NCBI GenBank assembly: GCA_949825025.1
Contig: OX463778.1
Coordinates: forward strand, 7,269,142 to 7,333,141
DNA from: Siphlonurus alternatus
Lineage: Eukaryota; Arthropoda; Insecta; Ephemeroptera; Siphlonuridae
DNA length: 64,000 nucleotides
Reading direction: 5' to 3'
In this document: piece after piece, positions 45,213-56,013 of the stretch
Layout: every line of letters starts with the position of its first letter
Numbering within the stretch: position 1 is the first letter of the stretch
Translations under genes and position numbers: made by a program
Notes under the pieces: generated by a model
What the model saw: the letters and a program-made list of their open reading frames with translations, nothing else
Told to the model about the DNA's origin: nothing
Database searches by the model: none

Positions 45213-45627
45213 AAAAGTTTTGGTTCGAAACACCTCCATAAACTGCGTGGTAATATTTACAAACAAAGCAGGAGCAAATTTCGTGTCGTCCAAAAGTATT
45301 CTACAAATTGTTACAAAGCGTGTGAAGTAATTACTGTATTAAATTCTATACCAGCAACATATTCTCCTCTTACATAAAGGAGGTGTGTTATTTTAAAGAC
45401 ACACTTTTACCTCTGTGGTTTGTGGATGGTGCGATCGTATTTCAGATGGGGGACAAAGAGTTATAGTAACAGAGGGGGGGAGGGGGACTTGATTGATCGT
45501 GGTCGCCCCTATACATAGCACCCGTACCACATAGGTCATATATAACTTACGGCTAAACTGAATTAGATCACACATAATTTGACTTTAACCTCCACCAAAA
45601 ATATCTTAAATATAAAATTTGTACTAA

Positions 45628-45700
45628 CGTTTACATGATGGTGTTAAAATGGATCCTTTGACGACGGATAATGATTATGAGGATCTCTGTATTAAATTTG
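45628..45700. repeat. Half-copy of palindrome Q
   Basis: AACGTTTACATGATGGTGTT and TTGACGACGGATAATGATTAT match the left half of Q at 19335. The right half is missing. Confidence 0.5.
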
Positions 45701-45712
45701 AAGTTGAAATTG

Positions 45713-46075
45713 TAGTAGTGCATTGACCGATTTCATTAGATCACCGAATTCAAGCAACACGAAGCGTGGTTATATGGTACTTAGATGGGTGACCGTTTCA
45801 AGTAAAAATCACGTTGCTCCCTCCCTGGGGTAAATTCATTTCACTTTCCATGCAGTACAGTGATACACTTGTGTGGTTCCCCAGGCTTTGGACGTCACAT
45901 TGGTCCAGTGATAAAAAGTAGAGGTGTCCGTCCTGACTGAGGTTTTCCACTGTTCCCTCAGTCTCACCTCAGTGAATGCTGGGACGCATAACAGATCGTA
46001 ATCACCATTCTTTCCCTCCCTTATTCCTACCTATTACCCCGCCTAGAGCTCCAAGCACATAATGGTGTTTCTTTG
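45713..46075 (+). mobile_element. 5S-derived SINE, copy 7
   Basis: The head has GTGCATTGACCGATTTCATT, AGATCACCGAATTCAAGCAAC, TACTTAGATGGGTGACCG. The body has CCCCAGGCTTTGGACGTCAC, GTCCGTCCTGACTGAGG, TTCCACTGTTCCCTCAGTC. The second tail subtype follows (TACCTATTACCCCGCCTAGA), then an A-rich run. Confidence 0.8.
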
Positions 46076-46808
46076 TTTTAAAAAAAAAATCCACAAAAAC
46101 ATAGTGCGATTGTGAACTCTAATAATAATAATACATCAAACGTTCAAATGTATCAGTCAAATTAATGAAGCTCGCACGTGGGAGTATGGCTATTTATAAG
46201 AGGGTTATTTTTTTATGTGTTCTGACATGAAATATTTCGACTGTTTCATCTTCATTTATGGTGACATACTTTTTGACCTCTTCCGATATATTTCTTGTGA
46301 CATAAAGCTTCTAGAACATATAATGATGTTATTACATATCACATTCCATTATACAAGTAATGTATGTCATATGTAATGTAAGATATCATGTAATTATGCA
46401 TACAATATTATTATTGATAATGATATATGGCTAGTAATGTGATATTTAAATACCCATTATTATTATTATATATAAATAAAAAGAATGAAAATATAAAGTA
46501 AAGTTACAACAATATCGTGGGTAAAGCTTAAGTTTTTTATATTAAATAAGTGGATAATATTCACACAAAAAACTTTCCATAGATTTTAGCTTAGATAATT
46601 ATATTATTTTTAGTACTAAATTTATTGCTGTAATCTGTAATTTGATTTCAAATTTATGTTAAATTATTACTGAATAGACTCTTTAATATCTTCTGAAATT
46701 CCACTTAATAATATGGATAATGTTATATATACTACGTATTTTGAAAGAATAAATAAACATAATCATTTGGATCAATTGTTTTAATTTTTAAGCATTTTTA
46801 AAACACAT
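46076..46808. other. AT-rich spacer
   Basis: No gene or shared repeat recognised. Confidence 0.45.
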
Positions 46809-46987
46809 GGGGGGACATTCACAAAGCACTTTAACCCCCACTTTAGCCCCAATTTTTAACCCTGGTGCTAAACATGGTACTAAACCAGGGGCTAACCATG
46901 TTAAGCTAATAGCTTAACACCATTTTTAGCACCAGGGTTAAAAATCGGGGCTAAATTGGGGGTTAAAGTGCTTTGTGAATGTCCCCC
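46809..46987. mobile_element. Family G palindrome, copy 2
   Basis: Ends GGGGGGACATTCACAAAGC and GCTTTGTGAATGTCCCCC. The arms pair almost throughout, with centre GTTAAGCTAATAGCTTAAC. It is very similar to G1 at 22785. Confidence 0.8.
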
Positions 46988-47196
46988 AAGGTTTTTATAT
47001 ATTATTATTTATTATGTGCTAAGAAAATAGAGTATGGATCTCAAATTTTTTTATTGCAAAAATGGATAGATGGAGGAACATTAGTTATGCCACTCTGATA
47101 TTTTTTTCAGATTTTTTATAGACCACTGCTAAAAAGTTTTGCCGAGGTCATGTTTGAACCCACGCCCCTTTTAGGATCTATCCTTTAATTTATTAA

Positions 47197-47562
47197 AGGA
47201 GGGGAACCGCTTCAGCTTTTATATTTTTAATGTTTTATAAATAATGACATTAATGACAAACTTACTTGTACACCAAAAAATAGTCACCACCCTACGCCTT
47301 CCACCAGTTCAGCAGTTGACATTCAAAAAGCGTGCTAAAGAAAATTGGGGCTTATGACGTCAAGATAAACGATTGGTTGCGCTTGAACTATCATGGAGCT
47401 TGACGTCATAAGCCCCAATTTTCTTAGGCGCGCTTTTTGAATGTCAACTGCTGAACTGGTGGAAGGCGGAGCTAGGATGGTAACTATTTTCTTCGTGCAC
47501 AAGTCAGTTTGACATTATTTATAAAACGTTAAAAATATAAAAGCTGGAGCGGTTCCCCTCCT
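47197..47562. mobile_element. Family D TTAA palindrome, copy 2 (nested in E4)
   Basis: Ends AGGAGGGGAACCGCTTCAGC and GCTGGAGCGGTTCCCCTCCT. TTAA lies at 47193-47196 and 47563-47566; E1 has one TTAA there (TTTAAGAGAGGCG). The inner arms include GCAGTTGACATTCAAAAAGC, GGGGCTTATGACGTCAAG and inverses. Confidence 0.85.
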
Positions 47563-47670
47563 TTAAGAGAGGCATCTATAGTCTATAGAGGCGTCACTTT
47601 CTCTGTACTTTCAATAATTTTTTAAAAATAGTTCCCGGTCTCTTAAAAATCGGAAAAAAATCTGAGTATA

Positions 47671-47886
47671 AAGGTGGATTTTCATGAGCGACAACGGCGA
47701 TGCGGCACGATGTGACGTAAAAGCTGTGAAATTTTATGCAGCGGCGAATTCGCCGATAATCGCGTTAATTACGATGCTCTTTTTCTTTTAATTGCTCAAT
47801 ATGGCCACCAATGGATGTTACGGCAAGTGCGCTTTATTCGCGTCGCGTCGCATGCAGACTGGAAATCGCCCATGAAAATCCACCTT
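47671..47886 (+). mobile_element. Family B MITE, copy 8 (nested in E4)
   Basis: AAGGTGGATTTTCATGAGCG to CGCCCATGAAAATCCACCTT. Close to B6. It interrupts the GAGTA-GCATAAC sequence of family E. Confidence 0.75.
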
Positions 47887-48089
47887 TTCATAACTTTGCA
47901 CTCTCTATAATATCCATTTCTGAAACAAAAATTTTGTCACAGAACTTAATAGAAATCTAAATCTGAGCTCAATGGTATATTAATTGCACATCGAAAAAAT
48001 AAAATTCGAGAAAATTTATTTAAACAACACACTTAATGATGTTAACAAGGAAATTATGAATAATTAGCAAGCCTACACCATCTAATTAG

Positions 48090-48320
48090 GTTGGCAATTT
48101 TCATCTTCAATTCGGATCATCCTTTTATACATAAAATTATTATACGCCATTTCAAAATAATAATTATAATATAATATTTAGTTCTCTTGTTATTTATTTT
48201 CTTCGTTCTCAAAGTGTGAATTGCAATTTAATGTAAACAATATTTCTAACATTTTATGCTCATTAAGAGAAAATAATACAAGGTAATCTTATAATTTTTC
48301 TCGTAAATTGTACAAATAAA
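48090..48320 (-). mobile_element. Family A, degraded copy 18
   Basis: ATTTTCATCTTCAATTCGGATCATCC through ATTTCTAACATTTTATGCTC. Many indels; ends uncertain. Confidence 0.45.
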
Positions 48321-48330
48321 GGTAGCCCTT

Positions 48331-48731
48331 ATAGTTGAAAAGTCTTCAACTCATGCTTTACTCGTCTAAAACTCATCTTTTTACCACTAAAACACATCAT
48401 ATTTTCTCTTTGTTCAAAGTGAGGACATAATGAAGATAATGGTTGGTATTCACGAAGAGTTAAGGAGCGCTTTAGGGAGAGATATTTTAAGAAGCGTTTT
48501 TTATACCAGGTAACAGGTAAGAAATTCGCTTCTTAAAATATCTGCCTAAAACGCTCCTTAACTCTTCGTGAAAACCACCAAATATTTCTTACTTTTTATG
48601 CTCAATAAGAGGAAAAAAGACTTAATCTCGTCTTTTCCCCTTCCCCCCCCTAAAATGGTGCAAAATAAGAGGAAATTAGACGATAGGAGAGCTTAATAGC
48701 GAAGAAAATATGAAATTTATTTTAATTCGGG
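48331..48731 (-). mobile_element. Family A MITE, copy 19 (split by G5)
   Basis: Begins TAGTTGAAAAGTCTTCAAC and ends TTATTTTAATTCGGG; the A body is continuous without 48441-48583. Confidence 0.75.
48441..48580. mobile_element. Family G palindrome, copy 5 (nested in A19)
   Basis: Ends GGTTGGTATTCACGAAGAG and CTCTTCGTGAAAACCACCA, flanked by AAT (48438-48440 and 48581-48583); A consensus has one AAT (GACAATATTTC). The inner arms are TTAAGGAGCGCTTTAGG and inverse. Confidence 0.75.
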
Positions 48732-49030
48732 ACGTTATAAGATAAAATATATTTCAACTCGTGTTATTTTCATACTCGGCCCTATAGGTTTGCAATTTTT
48801 TTACACTCATCAAAGGCGAAATTTCTGTCTCTTTTGCTGTAAATACTTCGCTTGTCACACCAAATTAACGACATGTTTATGTTTTCGAGCGTCTCTATTC
48901 TGCGTCACGCTTCTTCCATCTCCAGAGACAGATTATCAGATTGAAGAGATCTTCAACATGTTGGAACGTGTTTGCTGTCAATTCAATCGCTCCCAGCCAG
49001 TCGTCACACCTCGAGCAATAATAAACTTCA
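48732..49030. other. Spacer with unsupported open frame
   Basis: A 96-codon plus-strand frame (48790-49080) is cysteine-rich but ends inside K2 and shows no known domain. It might be an exon remnant; there is no splice or homology support. Confidence 0.2.
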
Positions 49031-49231
49031 GGCTTGTCTCACACAGGAATGACAGGATCGTATGGTTTTGCAGCATTTGATTTAAAAAGAAAAACTTATG
49101 TGATCAGGTGTAACCGCGCACACAGCTTCGTATCATATGCCTTAAATTCGTATGATAAGAAATTTATAACCGATTCTAAATGAGAAACGTAATATACGAT
49201 CGCAGAAATACAAATCTGTGTGCGACCAGCC
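49031..49231 (-). mobile_element. Family K MITE, copy 2
   Basis: Ends GGCTTGTCTCACACAGGAAT and TCTGTGTGCGACCAGCC, flanked by TCA (49028-49030, 49232-49234). The interior is the inverse of K1 (GTGATCAGGTGTAACC, TCGTATGATAAGAAATTT). Confidence 0.75.
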
Positions 49232-49261
49232 TCATTTCATATAAAGTAACAAACCAGAAGC

Positions 49262-49550
49262 ATGGAATCGTGACGCAGTGCATTGACCGGTTCTAGTTAC
49301 ATCATCAAAGTCAAGCTACGTCGAGCGTAGTTAGTACTTGGATGGGTGACCATTTCAAGTAAAAATTACGTTGCTCTCTTTCTGGGGTAAATTCATCTCA
49401 CTTTCCACCCAGTGCAGTGATGCACTTGTTTGTGGTTCCCCAGGCTTTGGACATCACTTTGGTCCATTGATAAAAAATAGAGATGTCCGTCCTGACTGAG
49501 GTTTTCCACGGTTACCTCAGTCTCACCTCAGCGAATGCTGGGACCCTATT
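49262..49550 (+). mobile_element. 5S-derived SINE, copy 8
   Basis: Best plus-strand 5S head: GTGCATTGACCGGTTCTAG, CATCAAAGTCAAGCTACGTC, TTAGTACTTGGATGGGTGAC. The body follows as in V7: CCCCAGGCTTTGGACATCAC, GTCCGTCCTGACTGAGG, TACCTCAGTCTCACCTCAGC. It is truncated after GCTGGGACC. Confidence 0.8.
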
Positions 49551-50239
49551 TTATTCTAACATTTTGTTAATGTTAATTATGATATTGATTATATAAACCG
49601 CAATTCTGGGCACTTCTATGTATACGAATTAATTACAAACTACATTTACCCAAACTTTCTGAAACCCTAATAGGTATTTCTGTTTGTAAACACAGTCCAG
49701 TATGTGCAAAGTTGCAAACTTGTTAGTTCAATTATAATATAACATATACTGCGTGTATAAACTAAAAATACTTTTGAGCGGTTTTCAAATTTGACGTTAT
49801 AGCTTCTACTAAATTTCTCATTTAAAAATAAAGTTAACAATATTTGTCTGCGTAAATCTGTAATATAAAGTAAATTTAATTACTACAGCACAGCGAAACC
49901 TTCATGCACTCATTATAAATTAATTAAATGAAAATAAATAAGGCACAGCTAAATTATATTGACATAACATAAGAATTAGCAAGTTGCAAATTATAATAAT
50001 ATTATAATAATGATTTACATTTCTCTTTTGTAAAAACATTTAAAATTTTACATTTAAAAAGTATTTACATCATTTTTGATTACCATACTTAAAAAGTTTG
50101 TAGAAAATGTTAAAAATGTTATGAAGAGGGAAATAAATGTCTCACATTTTTCTTGTTAAATTGCATTTTTGTATTATATAAAAAAATATGCCATTAAAAA
50201 CATCATTTTCTTCTGTTACCATAAGGAGGCACGGCTTGA
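49551..50239. other. AT-rich spacer
   Basis: No gene or shared repeat recognised. Confidence 0.4.
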
Positions 50240-50428
50240 AAAAAATGTCATCTTCTCTTCACTATTTAGCTTTCCTCTCGTCTTTTGTTCTCTTATTTTG
50301 CACCATTTTGTCTATTGTCTTCATTTCATCCTCACCTTGAGCGAAGAGGAAATAAGATGTGCCTTAAAGGTAAAAAGTTTAGGTTTAGATATGTAGAGGA
50401 TGAGTTGAAGACGTAATTTTTCAATAGT
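50240..50428 (+). mobile_element. Family A MITE, copy 20 (internal deletion)
   Basis: CCTCTCGTCTTTTG and TTATTTTGCACCATTTTG are joined directly to TCTATTGTCTTCATTTCATC, so about 80 bp of the centre is missing. Ends GACGTAATTTTTCAA. Confidence 0.65.
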
Positions 50429-50866
50429 AGGGTCCATTTAAAAAAGATAAGAATCAATGGATTGAGTACAATTTCATATGTTCCAATAATGTCATTTGAA
50501 TTTAAACATGCGGGTCCCTAAACTTTACTACATTAAGATCAATAGACTCGCTATAATTACAACATTGTTACATATTTTTTTTTTAAAGAAAAAAATTTAC
50601 TTTTTATATGACGATGACAATGCAGTAAATTTAATTGCAGCAAATGGTTATTTTTTATTCCAGTTGTTAAAGTAAATTAGTTCTTTAAATAATGTTGCGT
50701 TTCGTCTGCTATGTGGGCTTAATCTTATTCTTTGTACCCTTGACAGCAAGAAACACGGAATTTAATAATATATTTCAGCGAAAATGAACGAATTAAAAAA
50801 AAAAATGAGTTAAATATTTTTTTACGTTTTAAATTTTAAATTGGAGGTTACTCCTAACCCCATGTA
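50429..50866. other. AT-rich spacer
   Basis: No feature recognised. Confidence 0.4.
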
Positions 50867-51051
50867 TAGTTGAAAATTACGTCTTCAACTCATCCTTTAC
50901 ACGTCTAAACCTAATCTTTTTACCTCTAAAACACATCTTATTTCCTCTTCGCTCAAATTGAGGATGAAATGGAAACAATATTTTCAAAATTTTATGCCCC
51001 AATAAAAGAAAAAAAGACGTTATTTATACTAATTCTTTTTCAACTCGGGTA
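50867..51051 (-). mobile_element. Family A MITE, copy 21 (internal deletion)
   Basis: Begins TAGTTGAAAATTACGTC and ends TTTTTCAACTCGGGT. After AAAAAGACGTTA the last third is lost and the terminus follows. Confidence 0.65.
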
Positions 51052-51479
51052 TTATATGATCAACTGTGTATCTGTTTTTGTCAAAATAATGAAAATACAA
51101 TTATTATTTTTTAGACAGAGTAGATAAATCACATTATATATTTAATATTTAGATATTATTTAATAAAAAAAAATTTAGAAAGATCAAACCTTATTAAATT
51201 AGCTGTGATATAATAGCGTACAATTTCTCCAAGTTCGGTTACAAAAATAGCTCCACTTACGATAAATCTACGCGATTTGTTACTGGGAGTTTTGTATTAT
51301 ATATATATATACGTTATAACGTTATATAGCATCAAGTTATTTTAAAGTATAAGAGATGACAATTTATTAAAACGGATCACATTATTACTTTATACAACTG
51401 CGTTTACATGACATAAGGTAACATCATGTAGAGTAATTAAGTATAGCCCCTCGTGATATTATCCAAGGTTCTGATTAGC

Positions 51480-52309
51480 TAAACAATAACTTGAGGGTAC
51501 ATCATAAGTACTGAATATATTAGCAGCATTAAGAAAACTCATTATTGATAAACCAATAAGCAAAAAAATTGGAAGTAAAATTAGCTATCTGGCACGAATT
51601 GGAAAATATTTGAGTCCATGTACTAAAATTCTTATCTACAAAACAATAATATCCCCCCATTTCGAGTACTGTTCAAGCATCTTATGGAGCACGACTGCAG
51701 AAAATATAAATTAAACAGTTGCAAAAATTACAAAATAAAGCTATGAGAGTAATACTGCGATGCCATAAATTAACACCAATAAATGATATGCTAAATGTGT
51801 TGTGTTGGATGTCAATAAGACAAAGAATTGCTGTTAATGTACTTATCCTTGTCCATAAGATCGTCAACAAAAAAGTTCCCAGTTATTTGTGTAATAACAT
51901 TACGTATAATAATGAATTACATGGATATAATACAAGAACTGCAAATCATTTGCATTTAGAGAAACAAAACAAGAATTTCTTTCAGAAATCAATTTTGGTT
52001 AGTGGGTTTAAATTATACAATACACTACCTCGAAATATTAAAATGAATAATGATGTTAAATGTTTTAAGCGTGAATGTGTAAAAGTTATAAAATCTATGT
52101 TCTTAAAAAAGAAATATTATTAATATCTGGAGACTTTGTTTATTTTTATGATGATGAATTAATGATATTATATAATATTAATAAAGTTATTTTGTTTTTG
52201 TAATAATATGTTGGTATAATATTTAATGTGAAAACGACTTCTGATGATTGATGTATTAATTAATAAAATGTCTGTATATATTAGCTTTTTCGCTAAATAA
52301 AAATACTAT

Positions 52310-52349
<40 letters not shown>
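51480..52349 (+). pseudogene. 5'-truncated non-LTR retrotransposon (RT C-terminal part), W2
   Basis: Two overlapping plus-strand frames carry the end of a Jockey/CR1-like polymerase. The first (to the stop at 51712-51714) encodes Lys-Ile-Gly-Ser-Lys-Ile-Ser-Tyr-Leu and the conserved Pro-His-Phe-Glu-Tyr-Cys-Ser. A one-base shift at about 51711 moves to the second (51719-52123), which encodes Leu-Gln-Asn-Lys-Ala-Met-Arg-Val-Ile-Leu and an Arg-Thr-Ala motif. It also has a Tyr-Asn-Thr-Leu-Pro motif and a lysine-rich end. The catalytic YADD motif lies in the missing 5' part. The copy ends in a (TTTA)n tail at 52308-52349. Inverted GCGTTTACATG-type ends at about 51400 and 52365 suggest insertion into a Q-like element. 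Confidence 0.75.
52308..52349. repeat. (TTTA)n tail of W2
   Basis: About ten TTTA units directly at the 3' end of the non-LTR copy, so the microsatellite is probably the element's own tail. Confidence 0.85.
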
Positions 52350-52575
52350 TTTGACATGTAAACGCAATGATAAACGTTACATTGTGTGACTCTTTGTAAC
52401 ATTATACCATAGTCGGGCAGAAGCTCATGAAAGCTAAAGATCGAAAGTGTATGTCCTTTTATATAATGTTCTCTGACCTGCATTATACAGATCTATGTAC
52501 TTCAAAAATAAAATATTTTCATTAGCACCTTAAATGAAAAGATTCAATCCACATATATTAAATGTTGGATATGAG

Positions 52576-52609
<34 letters not shown>

Positions 52610-52618
52610 CAAGGATAC

Positions 52619-52917
52619 AACCCTATGAGCTTTGATGCGGGATACCGGCTAGGGATAAGATAGGGAAGAGATCGTGGTCATGACCTGTTACGTGTGTCCG
52701 AGCATTCGCTGAGGTGAGACTGAGGGAACCATGGAAAACCTCAGTCAAGATGGACACTATATATATTTTGCACTAGGTGTAAAGCGAGATGAATTTACCT
52801 CCAGGGAAGGAGCAATGTAATTTTTACTTGAAACGGACATCCATCCAAGTACTAATCATACTCGACGTTACTTTTAACTTCGGTGATCTAATGAGAACTG
52901 CTCACTGCGCCACGCTA
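52619..52917 (-). mobile_element. 5S-derived SINE, copy 9
   Basis: On the minus strand: TAGATCACCGAAGTTAAAAG, TACTTGGATGGATGTCCG (C-box), then TCCATCTTGACTGAGG, TTTCCATGGTTCCCTCAGTC and CAGCGAATGCTCGGA. Second tail subtype; a long T run (52579-52609) precedes it, which corresponds to its poly(A) side. The plus-strand frame 52789-52983 is an artefact. Confidence 0.75.
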
Positions 52918-53183
52918 AATCTCAATTCAGATCCGTTAAACACGTGTTTGAATCACAAGACTACTTATGTAAACTTATTCTAAGGTATCAGACATCATCC
53001 ACGTGTCTCTTTCCAGTTAGTGGTCACCAGACAGACACCGGAGGATATGTCACTTAATATGCATGAGATTCGAGTGACCCGGACTCTCCTACTGTCCATC
53101 CAACACAACATTCCCCAGTAAAGTTGATAATTTATAGACGTCAAATCCGTATTTGAGAATTTGCGTCTTTAACTCATCCTTCA

Positions 53184-53453
53184 CCCCAAGTTTAAATAAA
53201 TTTCATCTCTTATTCTCTATTAAGTTCTCCTCTCGTCTAATTTCCTTCCTATTTTATATTATTTTAGAGGAAAAAAGAGGGGGAAAGACGAGATTACGTC
53301 TTTTTTCCTTTATACTTGAGCATAAAATGTTTGAAATATTGTCTTCATTTCATCCTCATTTTGAGCAAGAGGAAATAAGATGTGTATTAGAGGTAAAAAG
53401 ATTAGGTTTAGATGTGTACAGGTTTAGTTGAAGACGTAATTTTTCAATTACGG
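53184..53453 (+). mobile_element. Family A MITE, copy 22
   Basis: CCAAGTTTAAATAAATTTC to TTTTTCAATTACGG; full length. The 92-codon frame at 53153-53431 is a by-product. Confidence 0.75.
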
Positions 53454-53454
53454 T

Positions 53455-53690
53455 AACTTTTTACGTCTTCAACTCATTCTTATTATGTCTTTTTACCTCA
53501 AAATCACATGTCATTTCTTCCACGCTTTGAGTGAGAATGAAATGAAGACAATATTTCTAACATTTCATAACTCAATAAGAGGCACAAAAGATGTAATTTC
53601 ATCATTTTTTATATAAGAAAATGGTACATAAATAGGAAGAAAAAAGATAAGGAAAAACGTTAAATGTGAATAAAAGTTTGATTTATTACA
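53455..53690 (-). mobile_element. Family A MITE, copy 23 (degraded, inverted to copy 22)
   Basis: TTTTTACGTCTTCAACTCATTC to ATTTATTACAAAAG. It abuts copy 22 in opposite orientation, so the two form a large imperfect inverted repeat. Confidence 0.6.
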
Positions 53691-54164
<474 letters not shown>

Positions 54165-54600
54165 GGAAAATGTTTTTATTATTTTGTTTTGTTTTCGCTT
54201 TTTTATCTCATTATTTCTTTCATTTTTCTCTCATTTTATTTTACTTTATTTTATATTTCATTTATGTTCTCAATTCCATAAAATTTGATGAAACAAATAA
54301 AATAGAACACACTGTCAGCTGTGGACTTCCTTTTTCTATAATAAAATTTACAAAACACAATACTGAATTTTTTATTATTATATTTATATTGAATTTTTTC
54401 TATACAAAAAGTGCTTTGTTTACTTTAGTTGCAATAGTTTTGTGATGTGGTTTGGTTCCTGTGGTTGCTTTTTGTTCAGACACATTACTCATCATAAAAT
54501 TGTTAAATTGCAATATATTTCATCAATATACAGAGTTAACCATATACCAATTATGTGGTTTATTTTGTGATTTTTTACAGAACTTGGTCAGTGTTATGAT

Positions 54601-55300
54601 TAGAGCCCGGATTTCCAGTTTTTTAAAGTGCAATTTCCACCACTGGATTCATTTGAAATTTTTCTCAAAATCAGTTCTCAAATTTTTCCGAAAAAGTCGA
54701 AATGAGTTCACTTTCAGTTTAAAGTGAAATTATGTTTCTTTAATATTTTACCTCTACCAGTCTCTTAACCATTAACATAACAAATTTAAAAATAATTTAA
54801 AGAGAGCAATTCAGCAAGCGTTAAGGAGCGTTTTAAGAAACGTTTTCTTAACAAAGCGATTTTTATCCCAGGTAAAAGGTAAGAAAAACGCTTCTTAAAA
54901 AAATGCTTCTTAAATCGTTACTTAACGCTTGCTGAATCGCTCTCCTGGCTTTTTCGATAAAAAATTCGGTCAATATATTTTAATTACCATTGTGTGCAGT
55001 AAAAAACGTGAAAAACAATGTGGAGTCAAGATGGAGGATGGAAAAATAATAATGTAATATATTAAATTTAATTGTAAATTTTGCCAGGAAAACATGCTTT
55101 TGCTGGACAAAACTGTGTTTCCAGTTCTAGAAAACTGATTTAAAAAAAGAACTGGAACAGTTCTCCTTTTATAAAATAATTTTTTTCCCAGTTTAAACTG
55201 TTTTGTATTTTTGACAATGAAACTTCATGATTCGTGAACATTTGAAGTCAGATTCAATACAGCACACAAAAAATTGATAAAACTGGAGATCCGGGCTCTA
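54601..55300. mobile_element. Family J hAT-like element, copy 2 (carrying G6)
   Basis: Ends TAGAGCCCGGATTTCCAGTT and AACTGGAGATCCGGGCTCTA. Flanks GTTATGAT (54593-54600) and GTAATGTT (55301-55308) match at 6 of 8 positions, fitting an aged 8-bp hAT duplication. No transposase frame. It is the uninterrupted reference for the D1 site in J1. Confidence 0.7.
54801..54946. mobile_element. Family G palindrome, copy 6 (nested in J2)
   Basis: Ends GAGAGCAATTCAGCAAGCG and CGCTTGCTGAATCGCTCTC. The inner arms are TTAAGGAGCGTTTTAAG-like. Related to G5 by GTTAAGGAGCG, but with a different terminal word (TTCAGCAAG instead of TTCACGAAG). Confidence 0.7.
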
Positions 55301-55745
55301 GTAATGTTGTTAATTGCTTTATTGAGGTACAATTGTATAATGTTGGTGGGTACGTTTTCTGATGACAATGCTCGTGCATTATCACAGCAAACTGTCAAAT
55401 TATCGTCGGCAGATTCATTACAATGCTCAATGGTTCTGACAATTGGATTTGATGTGCGAATCAATTGTTGTCGCTTTGTTATTTTCCCATTGTATTTTTT
55501 AATAGTCCTAACAATAACTGCATGATTTTCTATACTGTACCTATTTTTTTACTTTGTATAAAAAACATTGATCAAAAAATGTATAGTAAAGTTTCGTTTT
55601 TATACCAGAATTACATTTACTTTATACAGAACTTTTTTTTTTAGACTTAAAAAAACACAAGTCTAGTCTCGTTCAAAAATATTAGGACACTAGTTTGCAT
55701 ACGTCAATGAGCACCTTAGCATGAGCTTCAAGTATGAAGCTATAT

Positions 55746-56013
55746 TCCGAGTTAAAATAAATTTCATCTTTCATACGCTATTAACTCTCTCCTAGTCTAA
55801 TTTCCTCTTATTTTGCACCATTTTATAAAGGGAAAAATATGGGAATTAGACGAGATTACACCTTCTTTCCTCTTATTGAGCATAAAATGTTAGAAGTATT
55901 GTCTTCAATTTATCCTAACTTTGAGCGAGGAGGAAATAAGATGTGTTTTTGAGGTAAAAAGATTAGATTTAGACGTGTGAAGAATGAGTTGAACAACTAA
56001 TTTTTCAACTAGG
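55746..56013 (+). mobile_element. Family A MITE, copy 24
   Basis: CCGAGTTAAAATAAATTTC to TTTTTCAACTAGG; complete. Confidence 0.75.

Larger units (their letters stand above)
47030..47930. mobile_element. Family E foldback element, copy 4 (split by D2 and B8)
   Basis: The left arm ATCTCAAATTTTTTTATTGC and GGATAGATGGAGG; right arm CATAACTTTGCACTCTC and ATATCCATTTCTG. The E body is continuous after removing D2 and B8. Confidence 0.7.
54581..55525 (+). pseudogene. Possible chemoreceptor-like C-terminal exon, split by element J2
   Basis: A pyrimidine-rich stretch ending TTTTTTACAG (54571-54580) looks like a 3' splice site. After it 54581-54600 is open. Removing J2 (54601-55300) and one 8-bp flank (55301-55308) makes it continue in the same frame through 55309-55525, ending at TGA. 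The C-terminal part encodes a hydrophobic helix (Met-Leu-Leu-Ile-Ala-Leu-Leu), an Asp-Asp-Asn-Ala-Arg-Ala-Leu stretch and a polar loop. It ends with a Val-Arg-Ile-Asn-Cys-Cys-Arg-Phe segment and a final hydrophobic helix. The layout of two helices around a polar loop resembles the last membrane segments of insect gustatory receptors. The family call is a guess: the diagnostic TYLVIL-type ending is not visible. Upstream exons were not found; the open stretch at 54170-54570 looks intronic. Confidence 0.3.

Noticed and set aside
48790..49080. 96-codon cysteine-rich frame as a gene
   Set aside because: It terminates inside transposon K2 and lacks splice or homology support; kept only as a note.
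49262..49370. Candidate 5S rRNA gene
   Set aside because: Only the internal promoter region matches; the sequence continues into a SINE body that recurs elsewhere.
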